From assembly GCA_946535435.1 (NCBI GenBank), contig CAMNDM010000013.1, forward strand, positions 1-64,000: a stretch of 64,000 nucleotides of DNA, in the 5' to 3' direction. Position numbers and translations under genes: made by a program. Each line of letters begins with the position of its first letter. The first letter of the stretch is position 1. Source of the DNA: Physcocola sp002396385. GTDB taxonomy: Bacteria > Bacteroidota > Bacteroidia > Bacteroidales > Paludibacteraceae. Positions 18,042 through 26,485 of this stretch are shown in pieces. The notes beneath the pieces are model-generated. The model saw only the letters and a list, made by a program, of their open reading frames with translations. It was not told where the DNA came from and searched no databases.

Positions 18042-19499
18042 TTAAGAATCCATCCCCGGATGGGCAGCCAATTTATGTGCAGCCTTCATCCAATTGCCGA
18101 AAAGCATACGCACCAAGAACAAGGCACCTCTGAAACAGAGTTCAATACACATAGCCAGCCAGAAACCGGAAAGTCCCATAGAGCCGACCAACCAGACGGC
18201 CAAAGGAATACGCACGAGCCAGATACTTGCCAGATTCAGGGCGCAAGGGAAGAGTGTATCGCCAGCCCCCACAAACACGCCATAGGCCACAATGGAAGCC
18301 GCGAACATCGGTTCGGCAAAGGCCTCGATGCGCAACGCACCGACCGTAAGTTGCCGGACCAAAGCATCGGGCGTCATCAGCACCATCAAGTCAGGGACGA
18401 AGATATACATCACGACAGCCAGCACCGACATAACGGCAATACCCAGTGCGACCGAAAGCCGGGCAAAACTGCCACACAGGTCTTTCCGCTTGGCACCCAG
18501 GCTTTGGCCGATAAGCGTGGTAGCAGCATCGCCGATGCCATAACCAGGCATATAGCACAAACTTTCAATAATAATACCAAACGAATTGGCCGCAATAGCA
18601 GCGGGTCCAAGCGGGGCAATAATAACAGTAGAGGCCACGTGGGCGCTGCACATCACAAAATGCTCGATACCAATAGGCAGCCCTATACGCGCAGCCTTGC
18701 CCACCACAGAGGCAGTAGGTTTAAACCGGCCTTTCTCGTGGTTCAGCCGCATGACACTCGAACGGCAGCACAAAGCGTAAAACATCAGCAATGCCACTAC
18801 CGACTCGGCCAGAGCCGTACCCAAAGCCGCACCTGTAACCCCCAACCCCGCACCCGGCAGCAAGAGCTGATGACCGAATAGTACAACGGGGCGTGTAGGG
18901 AATATGAGGAAGAAGTTGAAAATAACATCGAGCACACACATCAAAACATTGAGGAGTGCGGGAACCCGCATATTGCCACTGCAACGCAACATAGCCCCAC
19001 AGAGCCAATTGACCTGCAAGACCGGAAGCGCCAGACAGAAAATAAAGAAATAGGTAGCCGCATCTTCCACTATTTCGGCACTACCTCCCAACCAAACGGG
19101 CAGATACGGACTGATGACACAGCCTACCAATGCCAAGAGGGCGCCAAACGCCAACGTCACCGACAACGACTGCCTCAACACCGAGCGGGCCGACAAGTTG
19201 TCGGTGGCTCCCACCAAATGGGCCACTTGCACCGAGAACCCCGATGCGACGGACCCGCACAGACTGCCTATCAGCCAGATACAGCTGGCGACAAGTCCGA
19301 CCGCAGCCGACGCATTAGCGCCCAAACTTCCCACCATACAGGCATCGATATAGTCCATAACGATGGTAGACATCTGCGCCATGATAGCAGGCAGACTGAG
19401 AAAGAACACCAACCGTATTTTTTGCGGCCGGGTCAGGTCCAAACCAGACCGGACGCGGTTGAGCAGAATGTCGCCAGAACCTTCTTTACTTGCAACCAT
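18042..19499 (-). CDS. MATE family efflux transporter
   Basis: 485 residues with about twelve hydrophobic segments in two related halves, as in multi-antimicrobial extrusion proteins. Characteristic stretches are SLPAIMAQMSTIVMDYIDAC with MVGSLGANASAAVG in the first half and IIIESLCYMPGYGIGDAATT with LIGQSLGAKRKD in the second. MATE proteins export drugs or metabolites in exchange for sodium ions or protons; the substrate cannot be read from sequence. It lies 9 bp after the EamA transporter gene and 12 bp before DUF3737 in one operon. Confidence 0.93.
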   Translation of the reverse strand: MVASKEGSGDILLNRVRSGLDLTRPQKIRLVFFLSLPAIMAQMSTIVMDYIDACMVGSLGANASAAVGLVASCIWLIGSLCGSVASGFSVQVAHLVGATDNLSARSVLRQSLSVTLAFGALLALVGCVISPYLPVWLGGSAEIVEDAATYFFIFCLALPVLQVNWLCGAMLRCSGNMRVPALLNVLMCVLDVIFNFFLIFPTRPVVLFGHQLLLPGAGLGVTGAALGTALAESVVALLMFYALCCRSSVMRLNHEKGRFKPTASVVGKAARIGLPIGIEHFVMCSAHVASTVIIAPLGPAAIAANSFGIIIESLCYMPGYGIGDAATTLIGQSLGAKRKDLCGSFARLSVALGIAVMSVLAVVMYIFVPDLMVLMTPDALVRQLTVGALRIEAFAEPMFAASIVAYGVFVGAGDTLFPCALNLASIWLVRIPLAVWLVGSMGLSGFWLAMCIELCFRGALFLVRMLFGNWMKAAHKLAAHPGMDS

Positions 19500-19508
19500 C
19501 CCCCCTAT

Positions 19509-20402
19509 TTATTTAACGACCAGCAGGGCAACACCCAGCAAGACGCCCAGCAGATAAACGAATTTGGTACGCAGATTCTTTTCCTTAAGGAAGAACGCAC
19601 CATAAAGGAAAGATATGACTGCTCCCGAACGGCGGATGGTAGAAACCACAGAGATGAGGGAGTCGGGCTGGCTCAAAGCAAAATAATAGACATAGTCGGC
19701 AACGACTAAAAAGACAGAGATACCCACAATGCTCCAACGCCACTGAAACGGTGTAGTCTTTTTATGTGTAGGCCACCACAACAGCAGCAGCACCAAAAGC
19801 ATAAAGAGCGCCTGGTAGAGTGTGCTGTAGACTTGGACGGCCATACGGTCGAAATTGCGGAGAAGGTGTTTGTCGTACAAACCGCTGCACGCACCCAACA
19901 AAGTAGCGGCAATAATGAGCCATACCCACACATTGTTTTTCCAGTAGATACCCTCGCGATGGCCGGCAGTTGAGAACAGGAAAAAGGAAACCAGAGTAAT
20001 AACAATGCCGACCACCTGCATAACAGCCAGTTGTTCACCGAAAATAAGGAGCGCACCGACGATGGTCCACACCGGCTGGGTTGCCCTGATAGGTGCAAAA
20101 ATGGTGACAGGCAGGTGCTTTAGCGCAAAAAAGCCACAGGCCCACGAACTCAGTACCAAAACGGACTTCAGAAAAATATAGAGATGGGTTTGTGCGTCAA
20201 CAGCAGGCACATAGATGCCAGCCGCAACAGCCGAAGCAGGAGAAATGCCCGACCAGACCAGGACGGGAACAAAAATAAGCGAAGAAATGCACACCGAAAG
20301 GAATAAGACAGGCAAAACCGCATTTCCGTTCAGCGAACGCTTTTTAAACACATCGTATATGCCCAAGAAAAAGGCAGAGCACAAAGCATACAATACCCAC
20401 AT
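19509..20402 (-). CDS. EamA/DMT-family transporter
   Basis: 297 residues with ten predicted membrane segments in two EamA repeats. The first ends around ALLIFGEQLAVMQVVGIVIT and the second around FFLKEKNLRTKFVYLLGVLL. Drug/metabolite-transporter superfamily members carry amino acids, nucleotides or other metabolites; the direction and substrate are unknown. It sits between the Sua5/YciO gene (6 bp upstream) and the MATE gene (9 bp downstream), so it belongs to the same operon. Confidence 0.9.
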   Translation of the reverse strand: MWVLYALCSAFFLGIYDVFKKRSLNGNAVLPVLFLSVCISSLIFVPVLVWSGISPASAVAAGIYVPAVDAQTHLYIFLKSVLVLSSWACGFFALKHLPVTIFAPIRATQPVWTIVGALLIFGEQLAVMQVVGIVITLVSFFLFSTAGHREGIYWKNNVWVWLIIAATLLGACSGLYDKHLLRNFDRMAVQVYSTLYQALFMLLVLLLLWWPTHKKTTPFQWRWSIVGISVFLVVADYVYYFALSQPDSLISVVSTIRRSGAVISFLYGAFFLKEKNLRTKFVYLLGVLLGVALLVVK

Positions 20403-20408
20403 AGCGGC

Positions 20409-21020
20409 TTACCAGACAAGTTCCCCCTTACCTTGGCGCACAATAACCGGCTCGTCGCCAGTGCAGTCGACCACAGTCGAAGGGTTCAGTTCGCCATAGC
20501 CCCCATTAATCACCACATCGGCTATATGCCCCATTTTCTCCTCCATCAGCTCCGGATCGGTAAAGTACTCCATCTCATCGGTAGAGTCGTCCTTCACCGA
20601 AGTAGAAAGGATAGGATTACCCAAGCCCTTCACCAGCTGACGGATAATGTTGTTATCGGGGATACGTATGCCCACCGTCTTCTTATTGCGGAACAACTTC
20701 GGCAGGCTGTTGTTGCCGTTGAGGATGAACGTGAAAGGGCCCGGCAAATTCTTCTTCATGAGTTTGAACGTGGCATCGCTCACCTTCGCATACTGGCTGA
20801 TATTAGAAAGGTCGTAGCAGATGAACGAGAGGTTCACCTTACGCGGGTCGATCTTCTTGTACCAGCAAATTTTCTCGACCGCCTTTGCGTTGAAGATGTC
20901 GCACCCCAGACCGTAAACGGTATCGGTCGGGTACACGATAAGTCCGCCTTCACGGAGGAACTGTACGACTTTGTCAATCTCCCTTTCTTGGGGATTTTGG
21001 GGATAAATTCTGACTAACAT
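20409..21020 (-). CDS. L-threonylcarbamoyladenylate synthase, Sua5/YciO/YrdC family
   Basis: 203 residues from ATG 21020 (MLVRIYPQNPQEREIDKVVQ). An upstream in-frame start at 21065 adds 15 residues that are not family-like. The core motifs are present: IVYPTDTVYGLGCDIFN, KRKVNLSF-type stretch DPRKVNLSFIC, PGPFTFIL and KTVGIRIPDN. The family makes threonylcarbamoyl-AMP for the t6A modification at tRNA position 37; this short YciO-like branch may instead have a side role. It is the first gene of the operon running to the PatB-like gene. Confidence 0.9.
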   Translation of the reverse strand: MLVRIYPQNPQEREIDKVVQFLREGGLIVYPTDTVYGLGCDIFNAKAVEKICWYKKIDPRKVNLSFICYDLSNISQYAKVSDATFKLMKKNLPGPFTFILNGNNSLPKLFRNKKTVGIRIPDNNIIRQLVKGLGNPILSTSVKDDSTDEMEYFTDPELMEEKMGHIADVVINGGYGELNPSTVVDCTGDEPVIVRQGKGELVW

Positions 21021-21099
21021 TTTATTATTAAATCTCTCTGTAGTATGTATATAATTATGCGGCACATCGTTCCCCTACGGGGGGAAGGCCGTCCACATC

Positions 21100-21753
21100 C
21101 TAGTAATTAGGTCCGGTGTCGCCCTCAGCCCTTTTCTTCACGTTCATAGCCAAGCCTTGAATGCGCCATTCCATAACAGACCGGTATCGGCTTTCGGTAA
21201 AGAACAGATTGAAGAACCAACCGAAAGACATATCCGATTTCAAAAGGATGAGCGACTTACCTCCGGGCTGTGGTATAGCCGTAAGCGAAAAACAAGCGCT
21301 GTTCAGAATCTTTATTTTTTTGGTCACCGTCAGTTTAACGTTCTTTTTCCCGTTTATCCGGGCCTCGCAGAGGTTGCCCTCCACATCGAAATACATAAAC
21401 TTGTCGTCCTTCTTCATGGCAATAGCCAGTTTGAGCAGATATTTAGAAGTTTCGGGATCGAAAAAGAACCCCTTTTCCGCCATAACGATGTCGTCTTCCA
21501 CATTGTTGTGGTATCCCAGATTCTTGAACAACCACTTCATGTTTTTAGTCGGTTTATCCTGAATACCCACATAAATTTCGTGAAGAACGTCGTCTAACTT
21601 CGAGACCTGCACATCGACAAGATAGGCCGCAGTGGTGTGGAATGCACTATTTGAATAGGTAGAGTGCGTACCCAACTGGAGTTTTTGGGCAGCACAGCCC
21701 CCAAAAACAGCAAAAAACAAAAAAAGCAAGTAACAGGTACGCACCATAGGCAT
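21100..21753 (-). CDS. Predicted lipoprotein of unknown function
   Basis: 217 residues. The amino end MPMVRTCYLLFLFFAVFGGC has a hydrophobic core and a lipobox-like FGGC (Cys20), so it is probably a lipoprotein; a second Met at position 3 is an equally good start. The mature part alternates short beta strands and basic segments (KLLKLAIAMKKDDKFMYFDV, KLTVTKKIKILNSACF) and shows no domain that I recognise. It lies 45 bp after the kinase gene and 79 bp before the Sua5/YciO gene on the same strand. Confidence 0.75.
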   Translation of the reverse strand: MPMVRTCYLLFLFFAVFGGCAAQKLQLGTHSTYSNSAFHTTAAYLVDVQVSKLDDVLHEIYVGIQDKPTKNMKWLFKNLGYHNNVEDDIVMAEKGFFFDPETSKYLLKLAIAMKKDDKFMYFDVEGNLCEARINGKKNVKLTVTKKIKILNSACFSLTAIPQPGGKSLILLKSDMSFGWFFNLFFTESRYRSVMEWRIQGLAMNVKKRAEGDTGPNY

Positions 21754-21798
21754 TAATAGTGAATTGGGCAGCCCCGCCGTTCAGCAGATTTTGAACGG

Positions 21799-22773
21799 CT
21801 ACAGCTGCGATTTGATAAAATTCCAACGTTCGGCATCGATGGTGGTGCCCACCACTTCGACCACCTTACCAGAAACCAGGGCACCTATTCGTCCGCACTC
21901 CTCAATATCCTTACCGTTAGCCAAACCGAAAAGGAAGCCGGAAGCATAGAGGTCGCCCGCGCCAGTGGTATCAATGCAGTTGCATCCAGGCAAAGGTTTA
22001 ACAAAAACCTTTTCGCCATTGTGCTTGATGAAAGAGCCCTTAGAGCCCACCTTAACCACCGCGTAATCGACTTGTGAGGCAAGAACGTCAAGCGCCATTT
22101 CAGGTTCCATATTGGTATAGGCTTTGGCCTCGTCCTCGTTAGCGAAAACGATATCGGCATATTGTGGGATGACACGCTGAAGGAACTCCAAGTTATCGGC
22201 CACCACATTGTAAGAGCCCAGGTCAAGCGAAATTTTCACACCAGCCGCGTGAGCCAGTTCCATCGCCCTCTCAATGAGTTGGTGGTTCTGCAACAAATAG
22301 CCGTCAATGTGGCAAATGCCGTAGCCCTGCAGCATTTCAGGTTTAATTTCAGCCGCATTGAACAAGCCTGTAGCACCCAGGCAGGTAGCCATGGTGCGCT
22401 CGCCATCGGGAGAGATCAGCGACAGGCAAGTTCCAGTAGGCTGTTCGGGGTCACGAATAATCATAGGTTTAACGCCCAAAGCCACAAGGTCGCCCTCGAA
22501 GAAGTCACCAACGGCATCGTTACCGACGCGGCCCACGAAACCGGTTTGCAAGCCTAGTTGCTGTATGCCCGCAATCGTATTAGGGACGGAACCGCCACGC
22601 GCCTTCTTCACATCACGTCCATCGAGCGACTTTAACAGAGAGGTCTGTGTGTCTTTATCCACCAACTGCATACTACCCTTCGGCAAGTTAGCAGAAGAGA
22701 GAATATCATCGGAATCAAGAACACACAACATATCGGTAAGCGCATTACCAATACCTAATATTTGCTTAGCCAT
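21799..22773 (-). CDS. PfkB-family sugar kinase, adenosine kinase-like
   Basis: 324 residues, ribokinase fold. The amino signature is GGSVPNTIAGIQQLG and the carboxy PfkB signature is DTTGAGDLYASGF with catalytic Asp274 and the anion-hole GAG. The short MAKQILGIGNALTDMLCVLD opening and overall layout match the adenosine kinase-like branch common in Bacteroidota, which phosphorylates adenosine or a related nucleoside or sugar. Substrate is not fixed by sequence. The tRNA-Asn array lies divergently upstream. Confidence 0.92.
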   Translation of the reverse strand: MAKQILGIGNALTDMLCVLDSDDILSSANLPKGSMQLVDKDTQTSLLKSLDGRDVKKARGGSVPNTIAGIQQLGLQTGFVGRVGNDAVGDFFEGDLVALGVKPMIIRDPEQPTGTCLSLISPDGERTMATCLGATGLFNAAEIKPEMLQGYGICHIDGYLLQNHQLIERAMELAHAAGVKISLDLGSYNVVADNLEFLQRVIPQYADIVFANEDEAKAYTNMEPEMALDVLASQVDYAVVKVGSKGSFIKHNGEKVFVKPLPGCNCIDTTGAGDLYASGFLFGLANGKDIEECGRIGALVSGKVVEVVGTTIDAERWNFIKSQL

Positions 22774-22848
22774 AAATCTACAATTAATCTTAAAATGTTC
22801 GTTTATAATTATTCCACTAAATTAAAAAATATTTTTTGGGTAGATATA

Positions 22849-22879
22849 TTGCAATGTTCGAAAAATTGCTTTAATTTTG
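22849..22879 (+). promoter_or_regulatory. Promoter of the tRNA-Asn array
   Basis: TTG at 22849-22851 and TAATTTTG at 22872-22879 are 20 bp apart and match the Bacteroidota -33/-7 elements. Transcription would start near 22886, about 20 nt before the first tRNA. Confidence 0.65.
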
Positions 22880-22907
22880 CATCGCATTACAAGAAAATGC
22901 AATACAT

Positions 22908-22981
22908 TCTTCCTTAGCTCAGTCGGTTAGAGCATCTGACTGTTAATCAGAGGGTCTTTGGTTCAAGTCCAAAAGGAAGAG
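22908..22981 (+). tRNA. tRNA-Asn (GTT), copy 1
   Basis: A full cloverleaf can be drawn. The acceptor stem is TCTTCCT with AGGAAGA and discriminator G, the D stem GCTC/GAGC, the anticodon stem TCTGA/TCAGA with loop CTGTTAA (anticodon GTT), and the T stem TTTGG/CCAAA with TTCAAGT. The 3' CCA is not encoded. First of three identical copies. Confidence 0.96.
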
Positions 22982-23023
22982 CAAAGGTGGCAACACCTGA
23001 CAGCGGGAAAGACAGCAACATAT

Positions 23024-23097
23024 TCTTCCTTAGCTCAGTCGGTTAGAGCATCTGACTGTTAATCAGAGGGTCTTTGGTTCAAGTCCAAAAGGAAGAG
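23024..23097 (+). tRNA. tRNA-Asn (GTT), copy 2
   Basis: Identical to copy 1, exactly 116 bp downstream, with the same acceptor, D, anticodon and T stems. The 42-bp spacer before it contains a short CAACACCTGACAGCGGGAAA segment that recurs exactly before copy 3. Confidence 0.96.
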
Positions 23098-23139
23098 CAA
23101 AGGTGGCAACACCTGACAGCGGGAAAGACAGCAACATAT

Positions 23140-23213
23140 TCTTCCTTAGCTCAGTCGGTTAGAGCATCTGACTGTTAATCAGAGGGTCTTTGGTTCAAGT
23201 CCAAAAGGAAGAG
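23140..23213 (+). tRNA. tRNA-Asn (GTT), copy 3
   Basis: Identical to the other two copies and again exactly 116 bp on. It is followed by a hairpin terminator at 23225, so all three are probably one primary transcript. Confidence 0.96.
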
Positions 23214-23224
23214 CAATGATTAAG

Positions 23225-23255
23225 AGGACATATCGCAGAGATGTGTCCTTTTTTC
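23225..23255 (+). terminator. Terminator of the tRNA-Asn array
   Basis: AGGACATAT pairs with ATGTGTCCT (one G-T pair) around a 7-nt loop and runs into six T. Confidence 0.8.
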
Positions 23256-23729
23256 GTTGTTGGGATTGCGGAGGCCAAACCTACGACCGTTTTTATCTGA
23301 TGTGACTTTTTCGGGTTGCTGAAAATCTATCTTTGCGTTTATATCGTATCAAGGGGAAAGAATACGCCTACCTATGTGCTAAAAATCAGCCACTACGCAA
23401 TTGGTATTATGCTACCACTAAAGTCACAGAGATTGAGAGTATGAAATACAATAAGCTTGACTATATATGACTAAGGTAAATTACAAATTATATATCTGAG
23501 TCCAAGATTTCAGACGCCTGTCAATGTAAAGAGGGAAAAAAACGGCATCCCTCTCGGGCGACCGTTTTTCTTCATAAAATTCAATTCAAATAAGGTTCAA
23601 GAAAAAAATCAATATTTATTAAGTATGAGCATTTAATTAGTTCGACAACAAAAATACTATTTTATCCCAATAAGGCTATACGTTTTTGAAGATTTTTTAA
23701 GGATTGGGAGAGAAAAACTTATTAGCTAG
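23256..23729. other. Gene-poor stretch after the tRNA array, with a possible ORF remnant
   Basis: About 470 bp without a supported gene. Plus-strand bases of about 23300-23470 keep one frame open for some 50 codons (including YRIKGKEYAYLCAKNQPLRN and WYYATTKVTEIESM) to a TGA near 23470, with no good start, so this may be the end of a decayed gene. A hairpin at 23538-23569 lies near the right edge. Confidence 0.35.
23538..23569. terminator. Hairpin terminator between the tRNA region and the radical SAM gene
   Basis: AAAAACGG pairs with CCGTTTTT; inner CCC/GGG pairs extend it. A- and T-rich flanks on the two sides allow it to act in both directions; on the minus strand it would end the radical SAM transcript. 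Confidence 0.6.
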
Positions 23730-24476
23730 TCACTGTTCGTTACAACCCATCCATTCAACATTTTTCAAAGCGGTAACCAGACCATTAAAATCGAGGGAGG
23801 GCAGGCTTACCTTGCTTGGGCTATAACTGCACGAACCGACTTTCTTATTCCACGTCACAGAGGCAAAATTGGCCGGCCTTGAACAACGTAGCAGGCACGA
23901 CGGACTTTGAAACGGTTTTCCCGCTGCCACCCCGGCTATTTGTTTCGGAGTTGGCGTGTTGCCGAACCTTTGGGGAATGAGTATAATCTGCTCAGGAGTC
24001 AGTACGTCCGAGAACTTAGCGTAAACCCTTCTTGCGTATTCAACCTTATCGGCACCGACCAACAAATTCAATCCCGGCTTAATGCCAGTAGGCGCCAGTC
24101 TCTTCACCAGTCGCAATACCCTATCGACCTCACCATCGCAATCGGGTTGGTGAATGGTGACGTGGACCTTATCGGGTTTATGCCGCATCAGCCGAGCCCA
24201 AACAGCCTCATCAGCCAAAGGCAAGCCATTGGTGGTTACCGACAAATAGCACAACGGAAAGAGGGCGTCAATTACATTGAACACACCCTCATACTCAAAA
24301 GGCTCTCCGCCCCCTAATGACACCGACTTCACCCCATTTTTCACACAGTCGGAAGCGAAAGCCACGACTTCCGAAGGTTTCCACAAAGTAGCCCCTTCCT
24401 TTCTACTATGATTATAGCAGAAAGAGCACTGTTTCGAGCAGTAGTTGCTCAAGTCTATAGAAATGAGTTCAATCAT
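23730..24476 (-). CDS. Radical SAM enzyme of unknown substrate
   Basis: 248 residues. The radical SAM cluster motif is C-x3-C-x2-C at Cys13, Cys17 and Cys20 (NYCSKQCSFC), followed by the SAM-binding SLGGGEPF (about 54-61) and VTTNGLPL. The barrel is short, and the carboxy part has further cysteines (SCLLRC, GSCSYS and the final GCNEQ), which could hold an auxiliary iron-sulfur cluster or bind substrate. Similar small enzymes modify peptides or other macromolecules. The start overlaps the stop of the upstream gene by 4 bp (ATGA), so the two are translated together and probably act together. No precursor-peptide ORF is obvious nearby. Confidence 0.85.
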   Translation of the reverse strand: MIELISIDLSNYCSKQCSFCYNHSRKEGATLWKPSEVVAFASDCVKNGVKSVSLGGGEPFEYEGVFNVIDALFPLCYLSVTTNGLPLADEAVWARLMRHKPDKVHVTIHQPDCDGEVDRVLRLVKRLAPTGIKPGLNLLVGADKVEYARRVYAKFSDVLTPEQIILIPQRFGNTPTPKQIAGVAAGKPFQSPSCLLRCSRPANFASVTWNKKVGSCSYSPSKVSLPSLDFNGLVTALKNVEWMGCNEQ

Positions 24477-25795
24477 ATATAAAACCTTTTTGCTTTACCC
24501 TCTTTCACAAGTTTATCCATTTGTTCTTTCGTAATCAGCATAGGATGTTCTTTCCCTCGATAAGGTTGATCGGCGTAGGCACGAATCTCGTCAACAGAGA
24601 CTCCCGATAGTTCGCAAATAGGGAATGTTTCCCCATTAACAGAAATCCTGTTATTTTGGAAATTCAGAATCTGCGAAAAAGCCCCATATGCAACCTTTGA
24701 GAATACGATAATCCTTGGTTGGATATCTTTCAACAATTCAATGAAATCGTTTTTTTTCTCATCATCAGAAAACCTATCAGACTTCGAGTCCACCAAATGG
24801 AAACGAGCAGTCAAACATTGCCGTAATAGGACTTTTGGGAAATCCTCCCATTCATAAGAGTCTTCATTCTCTTCGCTCATATCATATACACCAAGAATTG
24901 TTGGCTTATTTGTATAAGTTGAGGGGCTGAGACTACGAAAATCGCAACATAATTCACCCAATGTATAGACAATAGACTCCTCAGAAAGGAAACTCTCCTT
25001 GTAGAGACATCCGTCAACGTCAAAAGTTTTCTCTCGAGAATAACACGGAACATATTGAGTTATCTGCAAATTTTCTATATCCTTAAACCTTACAGGCAGA
25101 CGAATCATTAGTTTTGTAAAATCTTCTGGAACTTGGCTTATAGAAACAGGGAACTCAGGACAACTTATCTTAGGAGAAGGAGTTGGAGGCGAATATGGTT
25201 GCATAAAAAGATAATATGGGCTACGATACTTTTTAGATTCGTCCCAGTATTCTTGCTGTTTATATATTTTTGTCACCAAATTCTCATCCAGCATTTTTTT
25301 CAAAGACCCCAAAAAGATAGGTTGAGAGTTCTTTGAGGCGCTCTTGGTCCGAGTTTTAGTTTCTTTTTTTTGGGGGAAAGTTACGCATTTGTATACATTT
25401 ATGTAATATAGTCCAGACTTTTCAGACACACAAAAGGGATGTCTTTTTATAATATCTGGATTTTCACAGAGTTCAAGAAACCGTTCCCTCTTATTTAAAT
25501 CAATCTTTAAGAACCTGTCTCCATTAAGTTCACTATCACAATATTTCCATATAGCCTCATCCTCAAGTGGAATCAACAAATCCATTATCTGTTCATCCGT
25601 TAAATTGAAGCGAATAAACTTACCGTTAAATTTATCAGTACCGAAAAACAAGTCTTCCACACAACAGTCCGGAATACCAAGCGGCACCGGACCATTATCG
25701 TTATATTCCATAATTCCCACATTACCGTCTTCGTCGACAAGATACCACGAGGTTGACATTGAATGGGTGGCAGGATATTCCTTATCTATAATCAT
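24473..25795 (-). CDS. Protein of unknown function, partner of the radical SAM enzyme
   Basis: 440 residues, no signal peptide and no membrane segment. The amino end (MSTSWYLVDEDGNVGIMEYN, then DNGPVPLGIPDCC) resembles the W-x-x-D-x-x-G-x-V opening found in assorted cytoplasmic hypothetical proteins. The middle is charged and the carboxy part has alternating beta strands (FPKVLLRQCLTARFHLVDSK, IQPRIIVFSKVAYG). It ends with a short basic segment (KLVKEGKAKRFYI). I recognise no family. It overlaps the radical SAM gene by 4 bp and precedes it in the operon, so it may be a substrate carrier or recognition protein; that is inference. Confidence 0.78.
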   Translation of the reverse strand: MIIDKEYPATHSMSTSWYLVDEDGNVGIMEYNDNGPVPLGIPDCCVEDLFFGTDKFNGKFIRFNLTDEQIMDLLIPLEDEAIWKYCDSELNGDRFLKIDLNKRERFLELCENPDIIKRHPFCVSEKSGLYYINVYKCVTFPQKKETKTRTKSASKNSQPIFLGSLKKMLDENLVTKIYKQQEYWDESKKYRSPYYLFMQPYSPPTPSPKISCPEFPVSISQVPEDFTKLMIRLPVRFKDIENLQITQYVPCYSREKTFDVDGCLYKESFLSEESIVYTLGELCCDFRSLSPSTYTNKPTILGVYDMSEENEDSYEWEDFPKVLLRQCLTARFHLVDSKSDRFSDDEKKNDFIELLKDIQPRIIVFSKVAYGAFSQILNFQNNRISVNGETFPICELSGVSVDEIRAYADQPYRGKEHPMLITKEQMDKLVKEGKAKRFYI

Positions 25796-26434
25796 AGGCT
25801 ATTGTTTTAAGCAGATAACGCACAAATTAAAAGAATATGCGAGAAGAATACAATAGGAAGACACAGAAAATCGTTATAGCAATTAGGAGAAAAAAAGAAA
25901 ACATTGGAGATGGAAGGACCCATCCCCAATGTTTCTAAATACTGAAACCGTTTAAAAGGACGACATCTTTGTCGCAAACTAAATTACAAAGAACAAACAA
26001 CGGCCTCTAATTGGCAGGGATGTTTGATATTTGGCGAACTCTAAAACAAGGACCGAGTTCATATATATTTAAGTCAGGTTATGCGGTCAAGTAATAACTG
26101 TTTCCCTCCAATTCAAACATTCAATTTATCTCTTCGGGTCGTCTCAACCCTTCGATGCAAAGTTTGGCAAAAAAGCGGAAAGTGCAAAGGACCAAAAAGC
26201 AGTAGGTGTGACAAAGCATTAAATGCGACTTCCAAAAACGTACAAATTTTGTCGCATCTTAGTACATATTTATGTAAAAATGTAAAAAAATCGATTGACG
26301 ATATAGCACAACTAACAGATTTACAGACCTCTCAAATTTGGCATATATACTGCATAAGATTTTTTCAGCAAGAAGAGGATTTATAGCAAAAAAACGTGTT
26401 CGCGGCTGTCGAGAAAGGTATAAAGGCAAAAAAA
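25796..26434. other. Intergenic region with one strong inverted repeat
   Basis: About 640 bp without a supported gene. A plus-strand frame at 26081-26386 lacks a promoter and a plausible protein. The one clear structure is the hairpin at 25899-25934. Confidence 0.45.
25899..25934 (-). terminator. Terminator-like hairpin upstream of the radical SAM operon
   Basis: AAACATTGG pairs with CCAATGTTT and, after one mismatch, GATGG with CCATC. Read on the minus strand the stem runs into TTTTCTTTTTTT. It lies about 100 bp upstream of the operon start, where it could end an incoming transcript or act as an attenuator. Confidence 0.55.
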
Positions 26435-26464
26435 ATCCGGACTCCCCCAACAGGGGGTCCGGAT
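26435..26464 (-). terminator. Rho-independent terminator of the GH5 gene
   Basis: A 12-bp stem with one bulged base (ATCCGGAC-CCCC type) lies 21 bp after the GH5 stop; on the minus strand it is followed by eight T. Confidence 0.9.
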
Positions 26465-26485
26465 AAAAGAAAGGAGTTTCAAAAC

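Larger units (their letters stand above)
22908..23213 (+). repeat. 116-bp tandem repeat carrying tRNA-Asn, three tRNA copies
   Basis: tRNA plus spacer (74 + 42 bp) is repeated without any visible difference; the third copy lacks the spacer. The perfect identity of the spacers, which need not be conserved, shows recent duplication or continuing homogenisation. Confidence 0.95.

Noticed and set aside
22908..23213. CRISPR array
   Set aside because: The 116-bp repeats are tRNA-Asn genes with identical spacers; no cas genes are present.
26081..26386. 101-codon plus-strand frame between the radical SAM and GH5 operons
   Set aside because: No promoter, no ribosome binding site and a composition unlike a protein.
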